Source: Piper betle (lineage: Eukaryota > Streptophyta > Magnoliopsida > Piperales > Piperaceae). From it: DNA of 64,000 nucleotides. Below, in pieces: positions 44,901 to 58,153 of this stretch (the stretch's first letter is position 1; each line of letters opens with the position of its first letter). The translations under genes were made by a program, and so were the position numbers. The notes under the pieces are model-generated. The model was not told where the DNA came from. It was given only the letters and a program-made list of their open reading frames with translations, and did not search any database. The stretch covers positions 1 to 64,000 of the forward strand of contig JAURVB010010355.1 in NCBI GenBank assembly GCA_033002965.1, given 5' to 3'.

Positions 44901-45324
44901 CATAAAACCGGCCCATCCGGTGTTTTATGCCCTATTTTCTTAGTTTCGTGTTTGGCTCGATCTAGGTAGCATACGATTGGTCTGATTCAATCTATTCAGT
45001 CGATGCTAGTGAGATCATTTGTGTGTGGTGTTATGGGCTTAGGAATTAGGTGTATGCATAGTTGAGTTGTTCCAATCGGCGTCAGTTGCCAAGCCCATTC
45101 TTGTTTTTCTGTTGTTTAGTGTAGCCTAGGGCTGTGTGTCGCCTTAGAGTGGTATCGTATGTATTCGGGCATACCACCTAGCCTTAGTGGTATATTAGAA
45201 GCCATCCCCTCGTCTCCCCTTTGTGACCTTTTCTTCCCCCTTTTCTCCTTCCTTTCCTCGCCTTCTTCCTCCCCCGTTGAGGACGCCTCCCTTTTCCCCC
45301 GTTGCTTTTCTTTTTGGCATGATC
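41988..45324. other. Unassigned, probably worn LTR sequence
   Basis: 41988-42400 shares phrases with the A-like LTR end at 49780-50160 (TTAGGTGCACAAATC; AAGCCTTAAAGTCCCGGAACA). 43030-43780 is GC-rich with overlapping frames on both strands, as in the U3 blocks of the A LTRs. 43800-44340 is AT-rich. There is a (TTA)n run at 42242-42262. I find no protein motif and no clear terminal repeats. Confidence 0.45.
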
Positions 45325-48164
45325 TGTAATACCCCGTTTCGGCTCACCCGTGAACCGACCCGGAAATGTCACCAGCGACCGAACCGTTCGCTAATCTACT
45401 GGGTTCGGTTAAGCCGACCCGGATCTGCCCTCGGTGTCTCAAGATGGAGATGCAAACATGAAATGCATGGATGGGATGTGTGGGTTCTAACGTAGTCCTA
45501 CATGCATGCTATGATGTACAAGCAAAGACAAGACAAAATAATAAATGAAAAAAAACCAAAAGAAAATATACACTATTTTATAAAAATACAGTAACACATA
45601 ATAATCTACCCTGACATTCAACCATTATCTCATTCATTTTTACCTGAGCCGAGTCTGTACTCCAAGGCTCCCTACTCATTCATATTTATCAGTTCGTTTC
45701 ATAACAAGTAATTCACTCAAGCAAACACATCAAAATTATCGTTTACATAACAATAACACACCATCATTATACGTTACACGCGGCAGGTACATGTGTGCGC
45801 GGTTCCGTGCTGCTCCTCCGCAGTCCCGACAGCTTTCATCCTTCGCATTTCTCACCTACATATATATAGAAAAACCGTCAGTAACGAGTGTTACCGGCCC
45901 GGAAAATAACTAATATCAAACTAGCACAGGAGAGCAAACTCTCCTGTTGAATGAAAACCATATGCTTCCTCAAGAACTCTCATCAGGGCACATACGGGAG
46001 CCGTCGCCCTCGGGTCGACAGCGTCCCCCTATCTTACACATTCTCATGCCTCGGCCATTTCTCTATTGCTTCTCGCGTCAAATCTCGTTCCTTTCCGCCC
46101 TCTGCACCTTCCATATTACTCCTGGCCTTGAGCACGAAGGCCGAGTACTCTCAGGCAGTCGCCTTCAGTACCCTTTGAAACCACAAGTCTAGACATGCGC
46201 TGCAATGCAGTACCCGTGAACCTCCACACTTCTCCGGGTTTGAGGAACTCAAAGGTGGAGTTGTCAGGATCCCTCGGGAATGAAACGGCCCGCACACCAT
46301 TCCAGAGCCCACTGTCGACACACACGTGCCCGCTCGCGTAGCACGGTAGTCGGATTTCCCTCATTCAGTCTCTCACAAAAACACGAAAACTATACATATA
46401 TATAGGTCTGGGTTGGGATTTATGCAATAGGCCCGAAGGCAACGTGAGCTGGATCTGAAGTTCGAAAACAAACTCGAGGGATCTCATCCTCGAGGGTTAT
46501 TAATCCGGAAAATCATTGGCTAAATGGCCCGAGTTAAGTGGGATTCGGTAAAACGCCACTTAACTCGTCCTGCACATAATAAATCAAATACACAAGAGAG
46601 TAGCGTAAATCAGAGAACGAGTCCTAAACAGACCTGGTAGAAGCTCCAAACGGGTCCACGCGCCTAGGCGGCGAGCTCCTACACCGTACCTACACAATCA
46701 AACTAAATACTAACGCCCGCATGATGAATCACACATCCTATAGCATGCACGCACAATCAACACAATCACACATCAATCAACACTCATTAACCTATATCAA
46801 TTCTAGCAAGTCTACTTAGGCTAGTTTGCATTAGATCATGATCATTACCTAATAACCCTAATTAGTTTCATAACTTCTATTTTTTTAACACCACACAATT
46901 CCACAAATTTCATATTTTATTCTAAATCAAATCCACATTTATATAAGTAATTACAATGCACAATTCATCAATCATAGCATGCAAATTCTAATAATCAATA
47001 CTTTCAATTAATTAAGTTAAAATAAATTATACCTCGCGTCGTCGAAAATCGGCGACGGCTAGGGTTTCCATTTTGCGGCTCGAAACTCGAATTCGGCACC
47101 TAGCGGCGTCCGAAGTCCGATCAGATTGGACTGGGTGCGTTCGGCGGATGATCCGGCGAATTTCCCACGAATCCAATTTTCCGGCAGTTCCGACGGTTTT
47201 CCAGCGAGTGTCGGCGGTTTTCGGCGGATTCCGACGGTTTTCCGGCGATGGTTCGGGACGGGGCAATCAGGGGGTCTATCGGCACCAGCTCGACGAGCTC
47301 GGTCCAATGGTGGTGTCAAACAGGGTAGCCGAGGCGGCGATGGCCATCAACGGCGGCGGCGGCATGCTCCGATCGGGGCTCCGTCCGGCCTCGACGGCGC
47401 TCGGGATGGTGGGGGAAATGTCGGCGACGGCGAGAGGGTGCTCGTCAGGGTCACACCGGCGGCGGAGCGGCCCGGACGGCGGCGGAATCCGGCCCGAAGT
47501 GGCGGCGGCGGAGGTGGTTTCGTGGGTCGATTCCGGCGTCGTGGCGGCGAGACGGTGGCCGGGGTGGGTTGTGGTGGCACGGCGACGGCACGACGGGGTG
47601 GGGCGGCGACGATCAGCGGCAGCACGGCGTCGGCGGCGGCGGCGGCAGCGCACCACAGTGGCGGCGAGGGTTTGGGTGGAAGAAGGGTCGGGAGGGAGAA
47701 GAAGAAGTGCGATGGCATTTTCGTAAATAAGTATTGACTCGATTCCTACTCGAGTCAAAATAATAACTAGTTCGTAATAAATTCTAAAAAAATCTAGAAA
47801 AATATGGAAAAATTCTATAAAATAAAACAAACACAACAACATCCAAATGACATGCTCTATAACTAATAACCCACCCGAATATAATCCAACGCGTCCTAAT
47901 TCGTCATTCGGCCTAAAACTATTTCTACGATCAAACATATAAAAAGAAAAAAATACTGCATACTTTCATATATTCAGATAACTCGTATCTCACCATCTTC
48001 TCGACGTTATCATCATATATTCAGGTACACCTGACTCTCATCGCTCATAACTCACGGCTGGTCTCGACTCAGCACGCGATTCATGGAACTGACTCGACTC
48101 GAACCAATGGTCGAACCGACTGGTTCGGTAACGTAAAACCCTGACTCGAGTCACGGGTTTTACA
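45325..48164 (-). mobile_element. Solo family-A LTR, TSD TGATC
   Basis: It is flanked by TGATC at 45320-45324 and 48165-48169. On the plus strand it starts TGTAATACCCCGTTTCGG and ends AGTCACGGGTTTTACA (2840 bp). No PBS or PPT adjoins it. The GC-rich U3 block (47060-47720) gives long frames on both strands (up to 220 residues) without domain motifs. The TATA-type site is at about 46391-46406. It is the cleanest reference copy of the A LTR in the window. Confidence 0.95.
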
Positions 48165-48169
48165 TGATC

Positions 48170-49059
48170 ATAATTGTTTGCATATAGAATCCCTAATTAA
48201 ACATGAAGATAGTTAAATCTTCATCTCATCATCTAGATTTACTAGTTTTCATGCCAATGCACGATAAAAATGTGATTTATATCATGATGGTTGTTGTTTT
48301 GCAATTAAAAAGTAATAAAAAAGTTTTCTTAATTAATAGACCTAGTAACGGTTGAAACTATGAAAAGGATTAAAACATTGAAATTTTTGGATCACGAATG
48401 AGCTACCTCATTTTTTGTGCCAAATTATTAAGTTAATTAAATAATTAAAATAATGATAATTTAGTGCACATTTGGTATTAAAATTGGATTTGGTGTGAAA
48501 TCTTATGATAAATGATAATTAACTTATTATCATAATTAACTGAACATTATAACCTTATTTTAATTAATTAACAATCCACAATTAATAGGTACAGGCATAG
48601 GTTAGGCTCGACATCTCAAGTGGCTTTGTCAGGATTCATTGGATCTTTACAATCCAATATCTTTAAACTTCTACTATTCCAAAGCCAATACGACAGAATT
48701 ATCATGAGGGCTAAGTTTAAATAACTTAACTGGTAAATTAAGCAACTTTGATAATTTTGTCGAGATCCTGTCCTTGATTAGCATGTTAGACAACCAATGC
48801 TAATTGTCTTGAGTTCTATAGATATTTCGATATCTTAAGTTAGAATTTAAGTGCACGGGATGAATCTAGAAAATTATTTCATAAAATAGCAAAATCTCTC
48901 CTTCAACATCCTTATTTGATTTGTCAAAATATCGTGTAGTTTTTGTCACGCTCAACATGTAATGTGTTTGCTGTGTTGTGTATGGTGTTTAATTTCTTGT
49001 CTCGCATGTCATGTTATTTGCCTCATCTAGGATTGTTGCATATCATTGCACGCCCGCAT
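48170..49059. other. AT-rich unassigned sequence
   Basis: No gene, array or terminal repeat was recognised. Confidence 0.5.
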
Positions 49060-50734
49060 CATACAGGCGTTGGGTAGTGGTCTGCATTTGTTAGGCCATG
49101 CAGAGTTAAGCTTGCCACAATAGAACGAGGTTCTCTTCTTTGGTTCATTAGGACTCTTCTTTAGCTTGATCTATTGCTTGGCTAACATGTTTTGTTTTCA
49201 TACCATAGGACATAGCTAGTGGTATTTTATTGGATCCCACTAACCACGGGCCTTTCTTGTCGCTTTTTCGGATTAATAAAACTTTAAGGTTGGCATCCCA
49301 TGATAAGTTTTAAAAAATACATGATCCACTCAAAAGTCACACTTAAGTGCTATTTGGATTAACCCTATGCAAGCCTTATACTTATTATATATTTTTAAAT
49401 TTTGGTGCATGCATGGTGGATGGTTAATTGAGGGTTTATAATTATGAGTATAGTACCTATTAGCAGTATCTATTTCAATGTTTCAGTATGTACTTGCTCT
49501 CTATTGAGTATATCCAGATCATGCCATATCTTTGATGTGATCAATTAGGCCCTATTAGCCAAGCGCATGATGCCGTCAACTAGATTTCTGCTCATGCATA
49601 ATACCGGCATGTTACTGTTGAGTATTTTGGCTGTGTGCATGATTGGATTCGTGATTATGATTAGACTCTATCGGCCACATTGTGAATTAGATTGTGTGTG
49701 TGGTTTTTGTGTCATTTAAGCCTTTTGGTAGATAATTAATTTATCTATTTGCCACTTTTGCTGATTTCCATTATATTTGGGGCTCAGTGACACTCATTCC
49801 TAACACATTTTCTTAAATTTATGTAGTTGCATTGTAATGGTGTTGGCTAGTCTAGGTGCACAAATCACGATGAGACTTGGAGATATTGGACTGGGTTGCG
49901 TGTTTGTTTGTGTTTCCATGCTTTGTTTTGATTTCCATGCATGTATCTCTCCCTCCATGTTTTGCGGTAGTGTTATTGGTTGTCGTGTGATGTCAATTAT
50001 GTGGCCTTAGCCCAGTTTGAAATGACAAGCTAGCTTCAATGAATATTTTGTTTAGTCCTAACTGTATCTTTCTGATTTGGAGACATAATACTCAAGGGGA
50101 CATAGGTCTAACCTATATTATGTACAAATTCTCCAAGCCTTAGAGTACTAGAACCAAAGGTTAAATAAATCCTAGGTATGCTAAACTATGATATTTGTGT
50201 AGGTTCCCAGAGCGAAGAAGAAACATGGAAGAGCTTCTGGGCTTTGTTTCGTAGGTTGAAGGGGCCATGTGAAAACTAGGTAAACCAGCCTGAAGAATGT
50301 GAAACTTTGTTATTAATGCTTTGTGTGTGATATGAATGATGTGGAGCACCTTCTTAATGTTTTTGTTTGCAAATATGAGAATTGTGGAATGTTCTGTGTT
50401 TGATTTTCTAATTTTTGCAATTATACAGTTTGTCAAAATATCTCCAACATCCTAGTTAAAGGGGAGACTCTCCTAGATTTTCTCCAAGAATTTTAGTCTC
50501 CTTTGTAACTTCGACACATTTAGGATGCCCTATTTTCATAAGCTCAGCTATAGGAGTCTTTGTATGCATAATGGGTTTTATTTGTGCATTGGACTCCCTC
50601 AGGTTTCTATCTTCTAATGCCTTGAGTGATCTAGATCCATGTGGATCGGTTTGGCATTTTAATGGGTCATGAATTTACATCCCAAAGTTTATCATTTTGA
50701 TTCGGTTCAAGAGCAGGCCAATAGAGGTGTTACA
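49060..50734 (+). mobile_element. Diverged A-like LTR, right half
   Basis: Landmarks follow the A-LTR order: a GCATCAT / GCGTTGGGTAGTGG segment (about 49055-49080), GGTATTTTATTGGATCCCACT (about 49210), GGATTAATAAAACTTTAAGG, and an end GGTTCAAGAGCAGGCC then GAGGTGTTACA at 50734. It is much more diverged than the other A LTRs and probably represents a sister family or an old copy. The next element begins 2 bp later. Confidence 0.65.
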
Positions 50735-50735
50735 T

Positions 50736-53630
50736 TGTAAAACCCACGATTTGAGTCAGGGTTTTATATTCCAAACCGGTTGGTTCGATCGTTATTTTCG
50801 AGTCGATTTAGTTTCAGAATGTACTAAGCCGACACCAGTCTCGTGTATGTACCTAAGTATATGACGATAACGTCATGAACACAGCGGAAAAGAATGAGTT
50901 ATCATAATATATAAGAGTATGCAGTTATTTTTTTATTATGATATATAATTGATCGTATAATTAGTTTAGGCTGTTTACTGTGTTAGGACGCGTTACGGGC
51001 ATTTTGGGTGGGTTGATAGTTCTAGAGCAAATCATTATGATGTTTTGGTGTTGTTTGATTTTATAGGATTTTTTTCCAATTTTTTTTTGGAATTTTCTAC
51101 GACTTACATATTATTTTTGACTCTAGTCAGAGATGAGTCAAGTAATATTTACGAGTTTGCCATCGAGTCTTTTTCTCCCCCATGCCTTCTTCCCCGACCC
51201 TTACCTTGACGCGCCGCCACTGTGCGCGTCACCACCGCGGCCGTGGATGCCCGCCTGGCTGCCAATCGTTGCCGCCAACCCTGCGATGACGTCGCCATGC
51301 TGCCCGACCAGGTCCGGCCCTAATTGGGCCGCCGCGCCGCGAGGAAGCCACGCCACGACGCCGCGCCCGCTACGCGCTTCCGTCGCCGATTCGGCTTCCG
51401 GAAACTGGCACCACCACGGTCGGTCGGTCGCCTCAGTCCCCTCAGCCCTCCAGCGACCTTCCCCTACTGGAACGGAGGACATCGCTGCCGTGGCCAGCCG
51501 GATCTAGCCACTATCACCGCCGGCTCGGTTTTATGCATTTTCTGGCGAGCCACCACCTCTGTTGGCCGCGTCGACCTCGTAGATGAGTCGGGCTTGCCGA
51601 CCCCATTCGAAGGGTACCCAACACGACCACTTTCCGGCGAGTAGACACCGCCGGCGATTGTCACCGGAAAACCGTCGGGAAATCGGAATTTCTGGAATTC
51701 GCCGGAATTCACCGGATCTTCCACGGGGCTCACCCAGTCGAGCTTGATCAAGCTTCGGACGCCGATGAGCACCGAATTTGAGCTCCGAGACACGCGATCG
51801 AACCCTAGCCGTCGCCGATTGCCGACTACGTGAGGTATAATTACCTCCGATTGAGTTATTTAAAACTGATTATGATTGCTAGCATAGCATGCTAGAATTA
51901 ACTAGTTGTCATGATGAATGCCATACTATGAATGAAGTAAAGATGTGCATGATGAGATTAAGTAAGTGATCTAATGAGATGAAGTATAAGCATGCTAATT
52001 GAGCACGATGTAACTTAGGAAACACGATAAATTGGAATGAATAGGATGATAGAATTATTTTCACTTTTATGATTATTGATTATTGATCGATTATTTGAGG
52101 GATGATTATTATGTCGTGTGATATTCATTGATTTTGATGCATCATGTAGTTAGTGGGCGTTAGTATTTAGTTTTGATGTGTAGGTACGGAGTAGGAGCTT
52201 GCCGCCTAGGCGCGATGACACGCTTGGAGCATCTACCAGGTCCGTTTAGGACTCGACTCTGTTTTACGTCTTTCTATTGTATGTTTATCTTATCATTTGC
52301 AGGACGGGTTAAGTGGCATTTTATTGGATCCCACTTAACGCGGGCCATCTAGCCGAACAAATTTTCGGATCAATAACCCCTCGAGGATGATTTCGAAAAT
52401 AAGATCGACCACAAGTTGCCTTTGGGCCTATTATATAAATCCCTACCCAGCCCTATATATATATATGTGTGTGTGTGTGTGTAGTTTTCACGTTTTCAGT
52501 GAGACGAGAGATGGAGAAACCAACTTCACGTACCATGAGCAGATGCCGTGATAGTCAAGGCGGGCTTTGGATTAGTGCCAGCAGACTGTTCCATTTCCGA
52601 GGGATCCTGACAACTCCGCATTTGAGTTCCTCACACCTAGAGAACGTGGAGGGTCACGGGTACTATTTAGTATAGCGCATGTTCAGACTTGTGGTTCAAA
52701 GGGTATTAATGGCGACTACCTGAGAGTACTCGGCCTTCGTGCTAAAGGCCAGGAGAAATATGGAGGTAAGGAGAGGGCTTAGGATAAAGTTTTACATGAA
52801 GTACTGAAAAGAAGTGCCGAGAGCGGCACAGTACTAGTAGTAGATCAGTATGTTCGGGATGCTACCGGGTCTGCAGCCCAATGGCTCCTTAGTAGTGCCC
52901 TTCAGAGTGTTCACGTGGAGTATATGATGTTTTCTTTTATATGAGAGTTTGCTCTCATAGCTAGTTTGTTATAGTTTTTTTATTTTCCGGACCAGTAACA
53001 CTTGTTACTGACATGCTTTAATACTATATGTAGGTAATAATCACGAGTTGGAGGAGCCAACTTGGACGGAGGAGTACTGTTGTCGTTTGCACACATGTCA
53101 GTCGATTGGGTGATTATATTGTGTTTATGATGATATTATATAGTGAATGGTGTGATTTAATGTTAAAGACATGATGATATGGCATGATTAAATGTTAAGA
53201 CATGATAGATTGTGAAACATGAATAGAGTGCACAGTGGAAGTGTTGTGGGTTGAGACCCCAGTTCTAGAATGAGTTTACAGTATATTAGATTGTGTTAAT
53301 AAAATTGTTGATCTGTATGCATATATACTTGTATATATTATTTTGACAGGCTGGACCCTAATTGCACTTTTAAGGGAGACTTCTGTCCGTTGTATTTTAG
53401 AATTTTTACTAATTTTGATCATAATCATATTGTTGTAGGAATTACCTTGCACGTCATCGATGTAGTATCATGTTAGGATTTTGAGCATTCATCCATGCAT
53501 GACGAGTCGTATCTTCATCTTAAGACGCCGAGATTAGATCCGCATGAGTTGGGTTCGGGTTAGCCGACCTAATTGGTTCCTGTAACATGCCGGTTCGGTT
53601 GACGCGCAGAACCGGATTTGGGGTGTTACA
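50736..53630 (+). repeat. 5' LTR (LTR1, family A, 2895 bp)
   Basis: It starts TGTAAAACCCACGATTTGAG and ends CCGGATTTGGGGTGTTACA. It closely matches LTR3 and is less like the nested LTR. Many differences from LTR3 in the GC-rich block (51190-51830) are TG or CA where LTR3 has CG. It also has one copy of a 16-bp segment (GGATGAGATCCCTCGA type) fewer than LTR3. Confidence 0.95.
52429..52482 (+). promoter_or_regulatory. Candidate LTR1 promoter (TATA region)
   Basis: TTATATAAAT at 52431-52440, then a (TA)n run from 52454 and a (GT)n run to 52482. The well conserved TTTTCAGTGAGACGAGAGATGG segment follows and is where R would be expected to start. Inferred from position and motif only. Confidence 0.5.
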
Positions 53631-53634
53631 AAAT

Positions 53635-53650
53635 TGGTATCAGAGCCACC
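53635..53650 (+). other. Primer-binding site, tRNA-iMet type
   Basis: TGGTATCAGAGCCACC lies 4 bp after LTR1. It identifies LTR1 as the 5' LTR and confirms plus-strand orientation. Confidence 0.94.
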
Positions 53651-55169
53651 TTGGCCAATTAAGATGTATGATACTTTTATAGGTGATGTGTGTGCAATGA
53701 CTGCTCCAAGTCCAACAGGCAGGTATGTTTCTGTTCATTTTCTTAACATGCAGATTCTTCTTCATAAGTTGTTTGGGTAACAGTGTATTCAAGGCTTGAT
53801 CAGAAGTATAAGAAATTGACCTTAGTAAAGTTGACAGGTCATTTCTAAGGATTTTTATCATGATATCAGACTGTTTGGTTGGTTAGGTATGAGCAGGGAA
53901 TGTCGTAGTGCTAGCAGAGGTAGAATGGGTATAAGATCCCATCTTATACCAGATCTAGATGTCAATAGGAATCTGACAGGCTTGTCACAATGGGCTTAGA
54001 GACCCACTAGTTCTATCCATCGCATAAGTGAATTAGATGATTAACCAGGTGTTAGTGTCTTGCATGTCACCACATTAGTCCTGTTTCCATGGGACATGTT
54101 GTACATGATAGGAATAAGTTAAAAACAAAAGGGGTAATAATAAGGAGCTTGAAGTATAGAGATATTAGCGAGCTAGTTGACACATGAGATGGACCACTTC
54201 CAGAAGATAGTGATGAATGAGGATGAGTAACGAGGTGGATCGGCAGTCCAATGGGTACTTCACCGCATCCCCTCTTCCCTTAGTTTATGACCTACTGGTA
54301 GCAGTTTTGGCTTCACTTTACCAAACAGAGGACTCGATTTGATGAGGAAAAGATCAGGACTACTATTGCCTACGAGATCAGATATTTGATAGAATTCCAC
54401 TAGAGATAAGGTACCATACCAGTGATTGCCATTTGAGGGCCAACCAACACTGATGATGCAAGCCCTCTGGATCAGACATGCATGACTAGACAACCTAAGC
54501 CGAGTTGTTAACAGCCAAGATTTGTCAGAGATAGTAGAGAGGATTTATGATGTATACGATTAAGATCAGATTTTTAGTATCTAGACAGGATTGTGGCCGA
54601 CAGGGTTGCACAACCACCAACCGAGTGCACAACCGCCGACCGAGTTGCACAACCGCCGACCGAGTTGCACAACCGCCGACAGAGTTGCACCACCACTGAC
54701 CGAGTTGCACCACCACCGACTGAGTTGCATGACTGTCGACCTAGTCACACAACCACCACCGAGGTGCACAACCACCGTCCGAGATGCACTACCACCGACC
54801 GAAGATGCACTACCGCCGTCCGTGTATTGCTCATCCGCCGACCGAGTAGATTAGTTAGAGCTTAGTAGGGCCAGAACTAGAGGAACGAGATATAGCTATA
54901 GTGGCATTAGCAAAACATAGAAGAGTTAGGAAAATGGTGGTTATTTTGATGAGAGGGCATAGAATCAAACTCCACCAGCTCTCTTGCAATCATTGTCATG
55001 ACCTGACACCTTTGGGTCAGATGTATATTGCAAGATGACCCATTAGACATTGTAGTGACAGTCTTGTAAGGATGTGCATGGATAGAGTCAGAAACCATGA
55101 CAACATGAACTCCAGATGGGATGGTCACAATGATCAGATTGTGCAGATTACATGATAGTACATCCATGG
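53651..55169 (+). other. Element interior, left part (non-coding)
   Basis: The longest frames (77-90 residues) lie in the minisatellite or lack motifs. No Gag start, capsid phrase, zinc knuckle or protease motif was seen. It ends in CATGG (55165-55169), half of the target duplication of the nested solo LTR. Confidence 0.75.
54599..54845. repeat. 20-bp minisatellite in the element interior
   Basis: About 12-13 units of the form CGAGTTGCACAACCGCCGAC. The first few are nearly identical and later ones diverge (CACCACTGAC, AACCACCGTC, and others). Because 20 is not a multiple of 3, the peptide read-through repeats every three units. All three minus-strand and plus-strand frames across it are incidental. 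Confidence 0.93.
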
Positions 55170-58148
55170 TGTAAAACCCACGATTCGAGTTAGGGTTTTA
55201 TATTCAGAACCGGTCGAGTCGACCGTTATTTTTTTGAATTGAGTCAGTTTCAGGACACGTGTACCGAGCCGACGCCGGTCGCGTGTATGAGCTATGAGGG
55301 TCATGCGTACCCAAGTATATGATGATAACGTCATGAACACAGCAGAACAGAATGAGTTATCAGAATATATGAGAGTATGCCAGTGATTTTTTTATTATTT
55401 TTACATATAATGGATCGTAGAATTAGTTTTAGGTCGTTTATTGCGTCAGGATGCGTTACGGGCATTTCGGGTGGGTTGATAGCTCTAGAGCATATCATTA
55501 TGATTTTTTTGATGTTGTTTGATTTTACGGGATTTTTCCCGATTTTTATGAATTTTTTAGGATTTAATACGACCTAGTTATTATACTTGACTCGAGCCGG
55601 AGACGAGTCAAGTCTTAATTACAAGTTTGCCACCCAACCTTTCTTCTCCACGACGACATTTTCTCCCCACGCCCAAACCCCGACGCCGCCACTGTGCAGC
55701 GTCGCCGCCGCCGCTGTCGGCGCCGCCCGGCCGCCGATCGTCGCCGCCCAGCTCCGCCACGGCGTCGCCGTGCCGCCCCGACCAGCCCCGGCCGCTGCCA
55801 GGCCGCCGCAACGTCGGAATCGGCTCGCCTAGCGCCGCGGCTACATTTCGGTCGCGTCGCCGATTCCGCCGCCGGCGAGCATCGCCACCACGATCAGGTG
55901 GTCGCCTCAGCACCCTCGACCACCTAGTGACGCTTCCTGACCGGAGCGGAGGCCGTCGCCGCCGTGGCCGGCCGGATCTAGCAACCACCACGGCCGGCCT
56001 CTGTTTTGCCGTTTTCCGGCGAGCCGCCGCCTCCATTGGCCACGCTGAGGTCATAGATGAGTCGGGGCCGCCGAGCCGGTTCCGAGGGTACCCAACACGA
56101 CCCCTTTCCGACCAGTAGACGCTGCCGGCGATTGTCGCCGGAAAACCACCGGAAGTCGCCGGAAAACCGCCGGAAAAATCGGAATTTCTGGGATTCGCCG
56201 GAATCCACCGGATCTTCCGCGGGGCTCACCCAGTGGAGCCCGATCGAACGTCGGACGCCGAGGAGCGCCGAATTCGAGCTCCGAGACGCGCGACGGAACC
56301 CTAGCCGTCGCCGATTGCCGACGACGTGAGGTATAATTACCTCCGATTGAGTTATTTAAAATTGAATATGATTGTTAGCATAGCATGCTAGAATTAACTA
56401 GTTGTCATGATGAATGTTAGCACAGTATGCTAGATTTGATTAACCGTCATGAGTAATGCCTAATTATGAGTAAAGGGATGATTGTATGATTTGGGTAATT
56501 GCGAATGAACAGTAAGTAGTCTAATGAAGTAGATCAGGTCAGAGCATGATAAGTGACCACGACATAAGTTACAGACATGTAATAAAATTAGTATAAATAG
56601 GATGAGCTAGGATTAATTAATTTTTATGATTTTCTGATTGTTATGTTGATGAATGATTGCATTGCGATTGTGATGTTATTGAGTTTGATGCATCATTTAG
56701 TTAGCGGGCGTTAGTATTTAGTTTTGATGTGTAGGTACGGAGTAGGAGCTTGCCGCCTAGGCGCGATGACACGCTTGGAGCTTCTACCAGGTCCGTTTAG
56801 GACTCGTCTTGTTTTACGCTTTTCTATTGTATGTTTATGTTATTATTTGCAGGACGGGTTAAGTGGTGTTTTATTGGATCCCACTTAACTCGGGCCATTT
56901 AACCGAATATTTTCCGGATTAATAACCCCTCGAGGATGAGATCCCTCGAGGATGATTTCGAAAACAAGATCCACCACAAGTTGCCTTCGGGCCTATTATA
57001 TGAATCCCTTCCCAGGCCTATATATATAGTTTTATCGAGTTTTCAGTGAGACGAGAGATGGAGAAACCGACTGCACGTACCATGCAGAGGATGCCGTGAC
57101 AGTCAAAGCGGGCTCTGGATTAGTGCCAGCGGACTGTTCCATTCCCGAGGGATCCTGACAACTCCGCGTTTGAGTTCCTCACACCCGGAGAACGTGGAGG
57201 TTTACGGGTACTGTTTAGTACAGCGCATGTCCGGACTTGTGGTTCAAAGGGTACTAAAGGCGACTGCCTGAGAGTACTCGGCCTTCGTGCTCAAGGCCAG
57301 GAGAAATATGGAGGTAAGGAGAGGGCTTAGGATAAAGTTTCACGAGAAGTACTGAAAAAGAAGTGCTGAGAGTAGCACAGTACCAGCAGCAGTAAGTTCG
57401 GGATGCTACCGGGTCTGCAGCCCAGTGGCTCCTCAGTAGTGCCCTTCAGAGTGTTCTTGAGGAAGTATATGTTTTCTTTCAGATGAGAGTTTGCTCTCAT
57501 AGCCAGTTTGTTATAGTTATTTTATTTTCCGGACCAGTAACGCTTGTTACTGACGTTTTTCTTATATATATGTAGGTGATAAGCACGAGATGGATGAGCC
57601 AGCTTGGACGGAGGAGCAATGAGGTCTTGTGCACACACATGTTAGATTTCTGAATGTTTAATATTGTATCATTATGTTATTATTTTGTGAGTGACATGAT
57701 TAAATGTTTGATGCATGACAATGACATGAAATGAAATGATCAGAGTAGCGCAGCAAAAGTGGGGTTAGGACCCAAAGTTCAGAGAATGATGAATATAGTA
57801 GATTAGAAGCTTGTGTGAATGCTATTGTTGCTATGCGTATATATGTTAGAATATACGATTTTGACAGGGTGGCCCCTAATTGTATTTTTAGGGGAAATTC
57901 TGTCCCTTTCGTTTTAGAATTTTTACTAATTTTGATTGTGATTGTGATGGTGTGAAATTTAATTTGCATGTCATTCATGTAGTACCATGTTAGGATTTTG
58001 CGCATTTATTCATTCACGATGGATCGTATCTTCATCTTAAGACGCCGAGATTGGATCCGCATGAGTTAGGTTCGGGTTAGCCGACCTAACCGGGGCCTGT
58101 AACATGCCGGTTCGGTTCACGAGTGTGAACCGGATTTGGTGTGTTACA
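55170..58148 (+). mobile_element. Solo family-A LTR (LTR2), TSD CATGG
   Basis: It is flanked by CATGG at 55165-55169 and 58149-58153. It starts TGTAAAACCCACGATTCGAG and ends GTGAACCGGATTTGGTGTGTTACA (2979 bp). It has no PBS after it and no PPT before it. Its sequence differs from LTR1 and LTR3 more than they differ from each other (for example around 55500-55640), so it came from a different member of the family and inserted later. Frames of 148 and 163 residues in its GC-rich block lie on opposite strands and lack motifs. Confidence 0.94.
56994..57029 (+). promoter_or_regulatory. Candidate LTR2 promoter (TATA region)
   Basis: TATTATATGAAT then CCTATATATATAG, followed by TTTTCAGTGAGACGAGAGATGG. 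This is the short, probably original form of the site that has expanded in LTR1 and A4. Confidence 0.5.
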
Positions 58149-58153
58149 CATGG

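Noticed and set aside
47073..47938. Long open frames (203, 217 and 220 residues) on both strands
   Set aside because: They lie in the GC-rich U3 block of a solo A LTR and overlap one another in several frames. They consist of Arg/Pro/Ala/Gly-rich low-complexity sequence and are not kept in the same frame in other A LTRs.
54525..54865. Repetitive peptide frames rich in His, Arg, Thr and Pro
   Set aside because: They result from the 20-bp minisatellite in a non-coding element interior.
55608..56118. Frames of 148 and 163 residues in LTR2
   Set aside because: They are on opposite strands of the same GC-rich DNA, with no conserved motif and no matching frame in the sister LTRs.
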